From Methylomonas montana (GTDB taxonomy: Bacteria > Pseudomonadota > Gammaproteobacteria > Methylococcales > Methylomonadaceae), in the NCBI RefSeq assembly GCF_030490285.1, contig NZ_CP129884.1:806001-870000 (forward strand): 64,000 nucleotides of DNA. The letters run 5' to 3'. Positions 53,356 through 61,774 of the stretch are shown here, in pieces. Below the pieces are notes generated by a model. The model searched no databases. It was not told where the DNA came from and saw only the letters and a program-made list of their open reading frames with translations. Numbering within the stretch: position 1 is the first letter of the stretch; every line of letters starts with the position of its first letter. Position numbers and translations under genes: made by a program.

Positions 53356-53672
53356 GCATTTCACAGAACACGAATATGACAACGTTCAATCCCCTACACC
53401 CCGGCAGCATTTTGAAAGAGGACGTGTTACCCGATCTGGGTATCGGCGTCACTGAAGCCGCCGCACAGCTTGGCGTTTCCCGCGTCGCATTATCGCGCGT
53501 CGTCAACGGTCGAGCGGCGGTCAGCGCCGATATGGCAATTCGCCTCGAAGCCTGGCTGAACGGCCCGACCGCCGAAACCTGGGGGCGTATGCAAGCCGAA
53601 TACGATTTATGGCAGGCGAGACAAAAGCCCAAGCCCAACGTCTCGCCGATTGAACGGCCGCACGCGGCATAA
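53352..53672 (+). CDS. HigA-like XRE antitoxin/regulator
   Basis: A 106-residue protein with the HigA signature: FNPLHPGSILKEDVLPDLGI, then an HTH in AAAQLGVSRVALSRVVNGRA and EAWLNGPTAETWGRMQAEYD. HigA normally follows the toxin HigB, but here it overlaps the HTH-GHKL-DUF4325 gene (ATGA), and no HigB is present. It may regulate or neutralise that protein instead of a HigB toxin. Confidence 0.85.
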   Translation: MSISQNTNMTTFNPLHPGSILKEDVLPDLGIGVTEAAAQLGVSRVALSRVVNGRAAVSADMAIRLEAWLNGPTAETWGRMQAEYDLWQARQKPKPNVSPIERPHAA

Positions 53673-53781
53673 CGAATATCCGAATTAGCCAGCCTTACCC
53701 GACGGGGGACAGGCGGAGTCATTAACCGCCTGGCTGGTTATCCAATTTTAATGATTTGCACTTGAATGGAGTGGAATAGTT

Positions 53782-54390
53782 ATGAGTATACGAATACCCA
53801 AAGGCGAAGATATTGCAGAATTGCTACTATTGTGTGCTCCACAAAGTATTTTAAATGATCTGGAGTTAACAGCGGAAACTAGAAGTGATTTTGTTGACAG
53901 ATTCGATATGAGCTTTGAGCCAAATTGCATTGTAAATAGATACAAAACCGATTTAATAGCGTTAGCATTATATTACAGTAATATAAATATAACCAATCAC
54001 AAAAAATATTCAGATTATGTGATGATTGAGGTATTGGATACTTTTTACATAGCTCCGGAAGTTATTTATAGTTTAATTCAACTAACAAAAAGTGAAGAGT
54101 TTTATGAGGTTAATAAATTAAAGGACGAAATTGATGCTGGTGGTCTACGCAAAAGGGATGAAATAATTAAACTAGCACAAGAAAAACTTAAACCTTACAA
54201 AAAAGGACCAGAAGTAAAGTCCTTAAACACCAAACAAAAATACGTCGCCGTCAAAGAAGAATTGCAAAATTATCTGCAAGAAAATCCAGGAGCGCCTATT
54301 GAAGAGGCGCGCCGTATAGCTGCAAAAAGAGCCGGATTTAAAAAGATTCCAACAGACAAAACTCTACGAGATAATCTTAAAGATAAATAA
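53782..54390 (+). CDS. Hypothetical AT-rich protein
   Basis: A 202-residue protein, much more AT-rich than its neighbours, so probably a separate acquisition. The first 120 residues are helical and acidic. Residues about 135-202 are basic (KEELQNYLQENPGAPIEEAR, KRAGFKKIPTDKTLRDNL) and resemble a DNA-binding or HTH tail. No family recognised. Repeats that look like an operator lie just after it. Confidence 0.6.
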   Translation: MSIRIPKGEDIAELLLLCAPQSILNDLELTAETRSDFVDRFDMSFEPNCIVNRYKTDLIALALYYSNINITNHKKYSDYVMIEVLDTFYIAPEVIYSLIQLTKSEEFYEVNKLKDEIDAGGLRKRDEIIKLAQEKLKPYKKGPEVKSLNTKQKYVAVKEELQNYLQENPGAPIEEARRIAAKRAGFKKIPTDKTLRDNLKDK

Positions 54391-54396
54391 TCAATA

Positions 54397-54429
54397 CGGT
54401 AAAATTGCATTTTTACCGGTAAAATTGCA
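54397..54429 (+). promoter_or_regulatory. Paired repeats with dyad symmetry
   Basis: CGGTAAAATTGCA occurs at 54,397 and 54,417, exactly 20 bp apart, with an inverted TTTTACC between them (GGTAAAA/TTTTACC). This looks like a repressor operator for the gene at 54,508 or a small iteron-type site. Confidence 0.5.
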
Positions 54430-54507
54430 ATTTGTTAGATGAATTAATCCATTTCAATCAATACCATAGCTTCACACATCCAAACCAGCTCAACGGAGAA
54501 TGAAGAA

Positions 54508-54759
54508 ATGGCAATCGCAGCAAATAAAACGTCAGACCATATATCGGCGGCGCAAATCACTATAACGCTCGACGATATTATCCCCTCGGGCGATGTCCCC
54601 AAAAAATACCCGCACCTTTATAGCGAAAAATCCTGGAAGTGGGCCGTTGTTCAGCGCAAGCATAATGGATTAGCCAAAGCATTTCGCAAGATCGGAAAAC
54701 AGCTTTTTGTAAATACCAAAGTGCTGGCCGAATGCATCGATTCTCAATCTGATACCTGA
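54508..54759 (+). CDS. Small hypothetical protein, possible DNA-binding
   Basis: An 83-residue protein with a region (HLYSEKSWKWAVVQRKHNGL then AKAFRKIGKQLFVN) that looks like the basic helix-wing part of small phage or excisionase-type DNA-binding proteins. It follows the paired repeats at 54,397 and comes just before the right copy of the 17-bp inverted repeat. The assignment is tentative. Confidence 0.5.
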   Translation: MAIAANKTSDHISAAQITITLDDIIPSGDVPKKYPHLYSEKSWKWAVVQRKHNGLAKAFRKIGKQLFVNTKVLAECIDSQSDT

Positions 54760-54850
54760 ACCGCATATTAAATGCGTTGCAATGCCTTGTGTTTTAAGGC
54801 TTGCAAATAAATAGGCGCACAACTAGGCGCAATTTCCAGGTATTTAAAGA

Positions 54851-54867
54851 CTTCAACTCGACGGCAA
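54851..54867 (-). repeat. 17-bp inverted repeat, right copy
   Basis: CTTCAACTCGACGGCAA is the reverse complement of 50,948-50,964. GGCGCAC/GGCGCAA repeats lie nearby on the left, as they do on the right of the other copy. Confidence 0.7.
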
Positions 54868-54948
54868 ATCGGAAGACATACCCGGAACTGCACCCAACAT
54901 GCGATAAATATTTATCCACCTTTATGGTGGAAAGATTGGGGATATATT

Positions 54949-55131
54949 GTGACAGACATGAAAAACATTAGATCATTTTTACGCAAGAACGGTCTGTTAG
55001 AAATGCGTGATGGTCAGTTTATCTCGGTGTCAATTATAGGCCGAATAATTCCAGATGAAGAGAAACGGATTGCGGTGGTTAAGGACAAACACGGTAACCG
55101 GGTAGGAATATTGGACTGGAATAAGGAATAA
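54949..55131 (+). CDS. Small hypothetical protein
   Basis: A 60-residue protein (MTDMKNIRSFLRKNGLLEMR onward) with mixed charge and a C-terminal KHGNRVGILDWNKE. It comes directly before the broken phage replication genes on the same strand, so it may be a phage early gene. No family recognised. Confidence 0.45.
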   Translation: MTDMKNIRSFLRKNGLLEMRDGQFISVSIIGRIIPDEEKRIAVVKDKHGNRVGILDWNKE

Positions 55132-55136
55132 GTAAG

Positions 55137-55253
55137 GTGAGTAACAAGCACATTAATATGGCTTATCACATGCCACTCGATGCAATGGAGAAACTCGTTC
55201 TTATCGTGCTTTGCGATCATGCGAACGATAGTGGGTTTTGCTTTGTGGGTTAA
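55137..55253 (+). pseudogene. N-terminal stub of a phage replication protein
   Basis: A GTG-started frame of 38 codons (KHINMAYHMPLDAMEKLVLI, VLCDHANDSGFCFVG) matches the first helices of phage replication initiators with an N-terminal winged helix, in which this start is followed by a recognition helix. It stops at 55,251 after losing the rest of the gene. The junction runs straight into the DnaB-like fragment. Confidence 0.55.
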
Positions 55254-55254
55254 C

Positions 55255-55764
55255 CGAGTAGCGCACCTCAATTTCCGCATATTCGACAAGCCCGCCGTCA
55301 CGATAGCCGACGTGGCGTTACAGGCCAAGGCGTGGGCCATTGATGGCGGCTTGGATTTTATCGTCGTGGACTATTTGACCCGCGTAAAGCCGGTCAAAAG
55401 CAGCGGCAACCAAACGCTCGACGTTGGCGAGGTTGCCACTGGCCTGAAAAACATCGCCCGTCAAATCAACATACCCGTCATGGCCCTGGCTCAGCTCAAT
55501 CGGGCAAGCACCAAGCGCACCGACAAGCGGCCTAACATGGCCGATTTGCGGGATTCAGGCGTTATTGAGCAAGAGGCCGATCAAATCCTGCTCTTACACC
55601 GTGACGACGAAGACGACAACGCACCGGCGGAAGTGATCGTCGACAAGAACCGCCATGGGGAGGTGGCAATCCGGATTCGGAAAGTTCGCCGCTCCGCCTG
55701 TCTGGGCGGCGTTACTCTTATTACACCAAATCGCCATTGCATCAAAACAGGAAAAATTTCATGA
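55255..55764 (+). pseudogene. C-terminal fragment of a DnaB-like replicative helicase
   Basis: The frame encodes the last third of a DnaB-type helicase: GGLDFIVVDYLTRVKPV (Walker B), LKNIARQINIPVMALAQLNR, NMADLRDSGVIEQEADQILL and a final AEVIVDKNRHGEVAIRI. The N-terminal domain and Walker A are absent. A deletion near 55,250 seems to have joined the replication-protein stub to this fragment, removing both gene bodies. The prophage therefore lacks its own replication module. Confidence 0.7.
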
Positions 55765-56309
55765 AAACCAAAACCATCACGAAAACTGATTTCTTGGAGG
55801 CGGCTCACGCCAAGCAAACCATTCTGCCGGCCATACGCGAGCTAAAGAGAATAGGAAACCGTGAGATCTCCAACAACAGCTACACCGCCAAGGTAATTGG
55901 TAGAGCCGTTAGTTGTTTAGAGGCCCACATCAAAGATGCTGACCGAGTTTTTAAAAAAGCTGCTGATGATTTTGAGGCGGCCGGGGGAAATGAACTGCTT
56001 AAACGAGTGGCCGGTCGCACGTTGGCAATTCCGGGGGAAATCACCCTGCACGAGCGCACCGCTGAGCTTTTGCGCCAAGCACATGATTACCGCCTTAAGG
56101 AGTTGAAAAATTCCGGCTTTAGCGAGAAACAGATAGCAACTATCGAGCCCTTTCCAGCAGAAGAATTGGCCGGCCATGCAGAAGCCATCGAAGCACTGGA
56201 AATCGAGCAGAGCAAACTAAATCAATTCCTTGAAAGCGCACCGGCCCACGAGCTGACCTACCTTTCAGGTACCTCTTTTGAGGCCTGCTTGCAAATGGAG
56301 GCTGCGTAA
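55761..56309 (+). CDS. Hypothetical phage protein
   Basis: A 182-residue protein starting at MKTKTITKTDFLEAAHAKQT; the open frame extends 8 codons upstream into the helicase fragment. It is helical and charged, with no known motif. Its stop overlaps the next start, and the following genes are packed the same way, as in a phage transcription unit. Confidence 0.6.
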   Translation: MKTKTITKTDFLEAAHAKQTILPAIRELKRIGNREISNNSYTAKVIGRAVSCLEAHIKDADRVFKKAADDFEAAGGNELLKRVAGRTLAIPGEITLHERTAELLRQAHDYRLKELKNSGFSEKQIATIEPFPAEELAGHAEAIEALEIEQSKLNQFLESAPAHELTYLSGTSFEACLQMEAA

Positions 56310-56821
56310 TGAAAGAAACCTCAGAACAACTAGTGTCGCGGCTTGATGATGCGATTTCTGGCCTTAAGCGGCTTAGCCCCGCGTCTTTGCAGTTCGATTC
56401 CGAGATGTATGAGCACTTTTTTAAGGGAATGCTCCTGCTGCAAGCCTTCAAGGCTGAGTTTGAAGGGACCTCCACCGAGCCGAACAGCCCGCTGATTGAT
56501 ACGGATTTGCGGATACAAGTCGCCGCAGCAATCGCTCGCCTTGAGAGCGAAATCGATGGAACTTTTTCCCAAGCTGACGAAGCCACCGCCGAACACGCTC
56601 GCCAAGTCAAAGAATGTATAGAGCTTGGGATGACCGAAGATCAAGCGTTAGAACATTGCTCAGTTGAAATCTTAGATTCCGTGGTTGATGAACTTTACAC
56701 ACGGGCTGAGTCGATGATGACCGAGCGAAACAGCTTAATCGCTTTCATCCAAGATCAATCGGGCGATGTTCGGCTTTTGGCTGGCACTCGGTGCCATCAA
56801 CCAGAGCCAGTTTCCCACTAA
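56309..56821 (+). CDS. Hypothetical phage protein
   Basis: A 170-residue acidic, helical protein (KETSEQLVSRLDDAISGLKR onward) coupled to the preceding gene through a TAATG overlap. No recognised family, signal peptide or membrane helix. Confidence 0.58.
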   Translation: MKETSEQLVSRLDDAISGLKRLSPASLQFDSEMYEHFFKGMLLLQAFKAEFEGTSTEPNSPLIDTDLRIQVAAAIARLESEIDGTFSQADEATAEHARQVKECIELGMTEDQALEHCSVEILDSVVDELYTRAESMMTERNSLIAFIQDQSGDVRLLAGTRCHQPEPVSH

Positions 56822-56846
56822 CCAAATTTTACAGGAACACGCACCA

Positions 56847-57368
56847 ATGAACATAAAAACGGTCGATGGAAACAAGCTGATTGAGGTAAAAAATCGCTTG
56901 AAAGCTCTACAGGTAATTGTCAGAGATACCCAGCACAAAATAAGCTGCGAACAGGCTGCACACGCTGATAGGCTTAATTCGGCAATGAAAAACCGAATGT
57001 CGCCGGCTGAGTTTTTGGCATTATTTCCCAATCCGCCCGTGAGCGGGGCTAATCTGACAGCCTACACCGCCGTCAAAAATGGTACTGACACGCTTTCACC
57101 GGCTATTGACGATCCTTTGGTTGCCGAAGATTTCCTAAAACTCGACCAACACTACGCCGAGCGGGCAAAACCGAGCCGGTCGCTGACCGAGTCGGAGTTC
57201 TTGCAGTTGTATCCGGCGCCTACTTTCACCGCCGAAAATGCTGCCATTGCTGCGGCGCAGGTTGAGTGTGACAAACTCGCCGCCTTCCTTAGGTCCGGAC
57301 CAGCAAATCAATACCCCGCTCCTTTCGATGTCGATTTTCTGTCGACAACCGCTGTAAGTTACCCGTAG
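56847..57368 (+). CDS. Hypothetical phage protein
   Basis: A 173-residue protein starting at MNIKTVDGNKLIEVKNRLKA, preceded by an ACAGGAA ribosome-binding site. The longer open frame starts inside the previous gene. It contains two related segments, MSPAEFLALFPNPPVSGANL and LTESEFLQLYPAPTFTAENA, about 60 residues apart, each followed by a helical part. It has an internal duplication of unknown role and comes directly before the virion protein gene. Confidence 0.62.
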   Translation: MNIKTVDGNKLIEVKNRLKALQVIVRDTQHKISCEQAAHADRLNSAMKNRMSPAEFLALFPNPPVSGANLTAYTAVKNGTDTLSPAIDDPLVAEDFLKLDQHYAERAKPSRSLTESEFLQLYPAPTFTAENAAIAAAQVECDKLAAFLRSGPANQYPAPFDVDFLSTTAVSYP

Positions 57369-57377
57369 ACGGCAATC

Positions 57378-59543
57378 ATGGCACTACAATCAGACTCGCA
57401 AGGTTTCCTCGTTGGCGACCCCATTGACCTTGGCCGCATGCCGGGATATTTGCGCGACATCAAAAGCGATGTGGCCGCGATCAGAAAGGCAACTATCGGC
57501 GGAGGTCCAAACAGCACCCGGCAGCGGGCCGCGTCATCTGCCCCAGCCAATCTACCTAGCCGCGACAGTCGCGGGAAATTTGTACCGAAAGCTAACGTAG
57601 CTACGCCAACAGGTGCAAGAAAAGGCGAGGTAGCTATACAGGCGTTGGCCGAATCACTCGGGGCAAGCCAGGGCGCTCAGAAACGCATAGCCGATACCAT
57701 GCGCTCGGCGGCGAAGAAAGCATCAACAACCACAGGTCGGGATAGCTCAGGCCGGTTTACCAGTAATGGCGAAGGCGGTGGAAGTGATGGTCGCGGCAAA
57801 TCATCCAACGGCGCGATAGCTGCTCTAGCCAACAGGTTGTCGGCTTTATCTGGCGTGGGTACCGGGATTGAGGATGTAGACCCAACGGTCAAGGCGTTTC
57901 AGGAAGTGGCTGAGCCCATGCGGCTGGGGCTAAGCCTGTTCAATCGCGCTGACAGCAAGCAGGAAGGGTTGCTTCGCAAGATTTTCAGGAAACTTGATGT
58001 TTTCCACCGCGAAGAAAGCGTCTACAACAAGGCCGCAAAGAAAAGTCTCAAGGCTATTGAGGAAAAGCCAAACGGCACGAATGGCGGTAGCAATACCACG
58101 ATCAACGCCGGTGGCGGTGGTATTGGTGGTTTATTGCGAGGGATGTTGGGCGGCGGAATGCTCGGCGGACTGCTTTCTAAGGCTGGCAGAGGTGCTAAAG
58201 GTCTCCTAAGGCGCATCCCTATTCTGGGGACATTGTTTGCCGCAGGTGGCGCTGCTGTTGATGTGTTTGGCAGTGAGTCAGATCCGAATTTGTCCAGAGC
58301 GCAGAAAGACGCGGCGGCGGGGAAGTCTATCGGTGGTTGGACTGGCAGTTTGGCAGGTATCGGTGCTGGCGCGCTAGCTGGTTCGGCGTTTGGTCCGGTC
58401 GGCACAATCGTAGGCGGGGTAGTCGGTGGATTCCTTGGTGATCAGGCTGGGCAAATAATTGGTGAAAAATTCGGAACCTGGGTAACCGAACTCAGACAAG
58501 CCGATGTACCGGGCAAACTCGTAAGCGCGTTTGAAAGTTGGACCGGCGGCTTCGACTTCCAAAAAGGCTTCGAGCTGTGGCTTGAGCGTACTAAAGGCAA
58601 CTTCGCCCAAGCCGGCAATGTTGTTGGTGAGCAATTAAACGACCTGAACACCTACGTTGACAAGAACACCGGCATTAACCTGAAAGAAATGGGCGGTCTG
58701 TGGCTTGATCGTACCAAAGACAATCTATCAGGCGCTTGGGACACCATTAAGGGCACACCGTCTTGGCTTCTCAATAACACAACGTTTGGCAAAGCAGGCC
58801 AAAAAGCTTTCGGCGCATTCGGTGGCAGCATTCCCGGCATGACAGATGCTCAAGCTGCTGCCTACGCCGCCGAGGTCATGCGCACAGAATCCGCCGGCGG
58901 AGATCCGCGCGCCGAAAATCCGAAAGGGTTCATTGGCAAATACCAGATGGGCGCGGAAACGCTTGCCGATACTGGTTTGGTCAATCTCGGCAAACTTAAA
59001 GCCGCCCAGAAATCCGGTCGATACGATCAAAAAGCATTCCTTGCCGATACCGCGAACTGGAATATCCCCGGCGGCAAAGAGGCCTATCTCAGTGATTCGG
59101 CGTTGCAGGACAAAGCTTTCACCGACATGCAAGCCCGTAATTTTACTCAGGGCGTGAAATCTGGCGCAATCAGTATGGCCGCAAGCCCCGATCAAGTCGC
59201 AGCCTACTTGAAAGCCGCCCACCTCGGCGGAGCCAGCGGTGCCAGCGATTACTTTCTCAGGGGCGTAGACAAATCGGACGGCAATACCTTGATGTCCACT
59301 TACGCCAAACAGGGTGCGGCGGCTGTCCGGGCAGCTTCGGTAAACGCGCCGTCGTTCAAAATACCGGCTATGCCAACCACGCCGAAAATATCAGAGTCTC
59401 CAACGGTGTTAGAGCCGCTAAATTCGCGGGATGACAAGGTGCAAGTCGTTCGCATTGAAGATGGCGGCGACGTTGGACGGGACCTCTCAGACCGAGGGAT
59501 TGCCCACATAACGACTGGCGGTTACTTCCCGTTCATTCGCTAA
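57378..59543 (+). CDS. Phage virion protein with lytic transglycosylase-like domain
   Basis: A 721-residue phage structural protein. Residues about 60-150 are Ser/Thr/Gly/Arg-rich and probably disordered. Residues about 240-380 have glycine-zipper and hydrophobic segments (GIGGLLRGMLGGGMLGGLLS, GALAGSAFGPVGTIVGGVVG) able to enter membranes. Residues about 505-640 resemble a lysozyme/transglycosylase domain, with the likely catalytic Glu in AEVMRTESAGGDPRAENPKG and FIGKYQMG. This fits an ejected or tail-tip protein that opens the cell wall during DNA entry. Confidence 0.68.
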   Translation: MALQSDSQGFLVGDPIDLGRMPGYLRDIKSDVAAIRKATIGGGPNSTRQRAASSAPANLPSRDSRGKFVPKANVATPTGARKGEVAIQALAESLGASQGAQKRIADTMRSAAKKASTTTGRDSSGRFTSNGEGGGSDGRGKSSNGAIAALANRLSALSGVGTGIEDVDPTVKAFQEVAEPMRLGLSLFNRADSKQEGLLRKIFRKLDVFHREESVYNKAAKKSLKAIEEKPNGTNGGSNTTINAGGGGIGGLLRGMLGGGMLGGLLSKAGRGAKGLLRRIPILGTLFAAGGAAVDVFGSESDPNLSRAQKDAAAGKSIGGWTGSLAGIGAGALAGSAFGPVGTIVGGVVGGFLGDQAGQIIGEKFGTWVTELRQADVPGKLVSAFESWTGGFDFQKGFELWLERTKGNFAQAGNVVGEQLNDLNTYVDKNTGINLKEMGGLWLDRTKDNLSGAWDTIKGTPSWLLNNTTFGKAGQKAFGAFGGSIPGMTDAQAAAYAAEVMRTESAGGDPRAENPKGFIGKYQMGAETLADTGLVNLGKLKAAQKSGRYDQKAFLADTANWNIPGGKEAYLSDSALQDKAFTDMQARNFTQGVKSGAISMAASPDQVAAYLKAAHLGGASGASDYFLRGVDKSDGNTLMSTYAKQGAAAVRAASVNAPSFKIPAMPTTPKISESPTVLEPLNSRDDKVQVVRIEDGGDVGRDLSDRGIAHITTGGYFPFIR

Positions 59544-59550
59544 AGCGGGC

Positions 59551-59565
59551 TCACCCTCAGGGTGA
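59551..59565. promoter_or_regulatory. Perfect 7-bp inverted repeat before an XRE gene
   Basis: TCACCCTCAGGGTGA has two 7-bp arms around one base, 35 bp before the start of the XRE regulator gene. It could be its operator or a small hairpin ending the previous transcript. Confidence 0.4.
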
Positions 59566-59599
59566 ACGGTAAAAATTCTCAACCACCTAAAGGCCAAAA

Positions 59600-60331
59600 A
59601 TGATTAACACACCGGAAACCGATAAGGATGAAATTGCTCTTGCCGCAGCAATCGGCGCCAAGCTATGTGAGGCCCGTAAGTTATGCAATCTCAGTCAGAC
59701 CAAAGCGGCTGAGTTGTTGGGAATTATACCGGAAAACTTGAAGTTGATTGAGGATGCCCGGTTTGGAGTGGTACCGCCAATCTTAATCAAGCGAGCCTCT
59801 GAAGCTCTCGATGTGTCTGCAGACTGGATTTTGGGTTTGGTTAAGGACGATTGGGAACAAGCTGTCGAAACCAGGCGAGAGCGGGACTTCCTGGTTGGCT
59901 TGGAACGGCTGCACCTAGAGAATCATGCCAAGGTGATCGTAAAACAGTTGGAGCAGGACAATAAGCTCAATGCCCTATCGGATGCCGTCGCCTTGCTTTC
60001 GCAGACTCTCCAGGGCATTGATGACGCTGTCATGCAGTATTGGCGGCTTAATCAATCGTTCGAAAATATGGCCGGTGGCGCACAGATATTAAACCGTATC
60101 GACCAAGCTATTGCCGCATCGCGATGTGCAACTTTGAGTCTTGTTCGCGCCAAAGCCCTGCCGATTGACGCCTTAGCCGCGTTGCCACAGCCAAAGCCAG
60201 TGATCAGGGTTTGGACAAATCCGGCAACCGCGCAATTGCCGCAACCAGTCGTACCAATAGCCGAAAGTAATCCGCGCGCCGCCCGCCAACGCAAACACAC
60301 CACATTAACCCCGGCTGCACTCGCATCATAG
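59600..60331 (+). CDS. XRE-family regulator within the phage late region
   Basis: A 243-residue protein. Residues about 15-75 form an XRE helix-turn-helix (ARKLCNLSQTKAAELLGIIP) with the following DVSADWILGLV typical of phage repressors. Residues about 90-190 are helical and may dimerise. The tail is Pro/Arg-rich. It sits between structural genes, whereas phage repressors are normally near the integrase. The gene at 61,775 has the same layout. Confidence 0.72.
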   Translation: MINTPETDKDEIALAAAIGAKLCEARKLCNLSQTKAAELLGIIPENLKLIEDARFGVVPPILIKRASEALDVSADWILGLVKDDWEQAVETRRERDFLVGLERLHLENHAKVIVKQLEQDNKLNALSDAVALLSQTLQGIDDAVMQYWRLNQSFENMAGGAQILNRIDQAIAASRCATLSLVRAKALPIDALAALPQPKPVIRVWTNPATAQLPQPVVPIAESNPRAARQRKHTTLTPAALAS

Positions 60332-60351
60332 CCCCAAAAACAGGAATACAA

Positions 60352-61116
60352 ATGGCAACAGCACCAGATAAACCCGTTGTTTTAACTTCCGACTGGGGCG
60401 GGCTATCACCGCACCTTATCGCAGAATTTTATGCCATCGACCGCAAAGGAAAGCGGATTGACGATATTACCGTCAAGGCGGCGTTAACCGAATCCAACTT
60501 GGAAATGTCATTAACCTGGTCAAGCCCATTCGAGAATCAGAGTTCTTCAAATTTCATGCCCACGCTGCAAATGATGGTGCAATCCGGCGCTATCGAGGGT
60601 GTATCAAGTAAAGCCGGTAGTATCTTCGGAAGTGATTTGCAGCGATTGGCGCATGGTCTTGAAGGTAGAACCGGAATAACCAAATTGAATTCCACTCAAG
60701 TTTATGTCGGTGGACAAGCGGCCAAGTTCAACATTACTGCGCTTTTCAGGGCGTGGCGCGATCCCGTTAAAGAGGTTCACGAGCCGTTCAATCAGCTGAT
60801 GAAATGGGCGCTTCCCGTCGAACTATCCGAAGAAGGATCATTGGCCGTGCGACTACTTGAGGATGGATTTGCCTATAAAACGGCATTTCCTTCGCAAGCG
60901 CCGGTTCTGTTGGCTATCAAATACAAAGACGCAACATATTGGCCGCTGGTCATTGAAGCCATCAGCAAAGACACCAACGCTCCGGTTGATAAAAACGGTA
61001 AATTCGTGGAGTTATCGGTACCCGTGCAGCTATCAACCCTGACCGCGATTGATCGATCCGACTGGAGTCGGTACCTATCCAACGATGTCGGGGTAAATTC
61101 AAACCGCAGGCGATAA
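60352..61116 (+). CDS. Hypothetical phage structural protein
   Basis: A 254-residue protein rich in beta structure, with no signal peptide. Phrases such as SLTWSSPFENQSSSNFMPTL and FNQLMKWALPVELSEEGSLA suggest a virion or baseplate/tail component, but I cannot name a family. It starts 20 bp after the XRE gene with ACAGGAA upstream. Confidence 0.58.
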   Translation: MATAPDKPVVLTSDWGGLSPHLIAEFYAIDRKGKRIDDITVKAALTESNLEMSLTWSSPFENQSSSNFMPTLQMMVQSGAIEGVSSKAGSIFGSDLQRLAHGLEGRTGITKLNSTQVYVGGQAAKFNITALFRAWRDPVKEVHEPFNQLMKWALPVELSEEGSLAVRLLEDGFAYKTAFPSQAPVLLAIKYKDATYWPLVIEAISKDTNAPVDKNGKFVELSVPVQLSTLTAIDRSDWSRYLSNDVGVNSNRRR

Positions 61117-61188
61117 ATCACGGTTTGAAGGTTGAAGCGACAATCGGCGTATGTTACAAATCAGCCAGGTCATTTGGAGGCTGAAAAC

Positions 61189-61632
61189 ATGACGGACAAC
61201 GAGTTGAAAAACCAATACGACTGTTTAGCGCATCAAATTGAAAGGGAGGACGGGCTTATAAATACCAGAATTACTTGGCTGCTTACCTTCCAAGGGTTTT
61301 TATTTGCTGCCTTGGCTATTGTTGCAAATAACGCCGGGTCTAAAGACGTCGCAATATATTGGGCCTTAAAATACACACTTCCAGTTATAGGCATTTCAAT
61401 TGGTGTATTAGGTATCCTCGGGGTAAGGGCTGCCCTGATCGCCTTATCCGAACTCAAGGATATATGGGACCAGGCAAAATTTCCTAACTATCCTCCACCT
61501 TATGGTAAGCCGCGTTTACACGCATTCGGTTCCTTTTACAGTCAAGGCATACCCATAATATTGAGCATTGCATGGACAGTTATTCTGTTGGCTTTCGCCA
61601 TCAATGACTTGGGAAAACTGGCCTGTGGCTAG
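61189..61632 (+). CDS. Small membrane protein with three transmembrane helices
   Basis: A 147-residue protein starting at MTDNELKNQYDCLAHQIERE, with GGAGG eight bases upstream; the ORF extends 19 codons earlier without support. Helices lie at about 30-48, 58-90 and 122-142. It could be a holin-like or superinfection-exclusion protein, but its length and composition are not diagnostic. A terminator follows. Confidence 0.62.
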   Translation: MTDNELKNQYDCLAHQIEREDGLINTRITWLLTFQGFLFAALAIVANNAGSKDVAIYWALKYTLPVIGISIGVLGILGVRAALIALSELKDIWDQAKFPNYPPPYGKPRLHAFGSFYSQGIPIILSIAWTVILLAFAINDLGKLACG

Positions 61633-61673
61633 AGTTTAGTTTTACCCACCGGCAAATTAACTAATCAAAATTC

Positions 61674-61696
61674 AGCCGGGCAATTCCCGGCTTTTT
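61674..61696 (+). terminator. Rho-independent terminator
   Basis: AGCCGGG and CCCGGCT pair across CAATT and are followed by TTTTT. It ends the unit that includes the membrane protein. Confidence 0.85.
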
Positions 61697-61774
61697 CATA
61701 CCCGGAAACCTCCATCAAAATCGATTTTCACGCGTGTTTCAATTTCCCATCATCCTAAAAAATGTGGGGAAACC

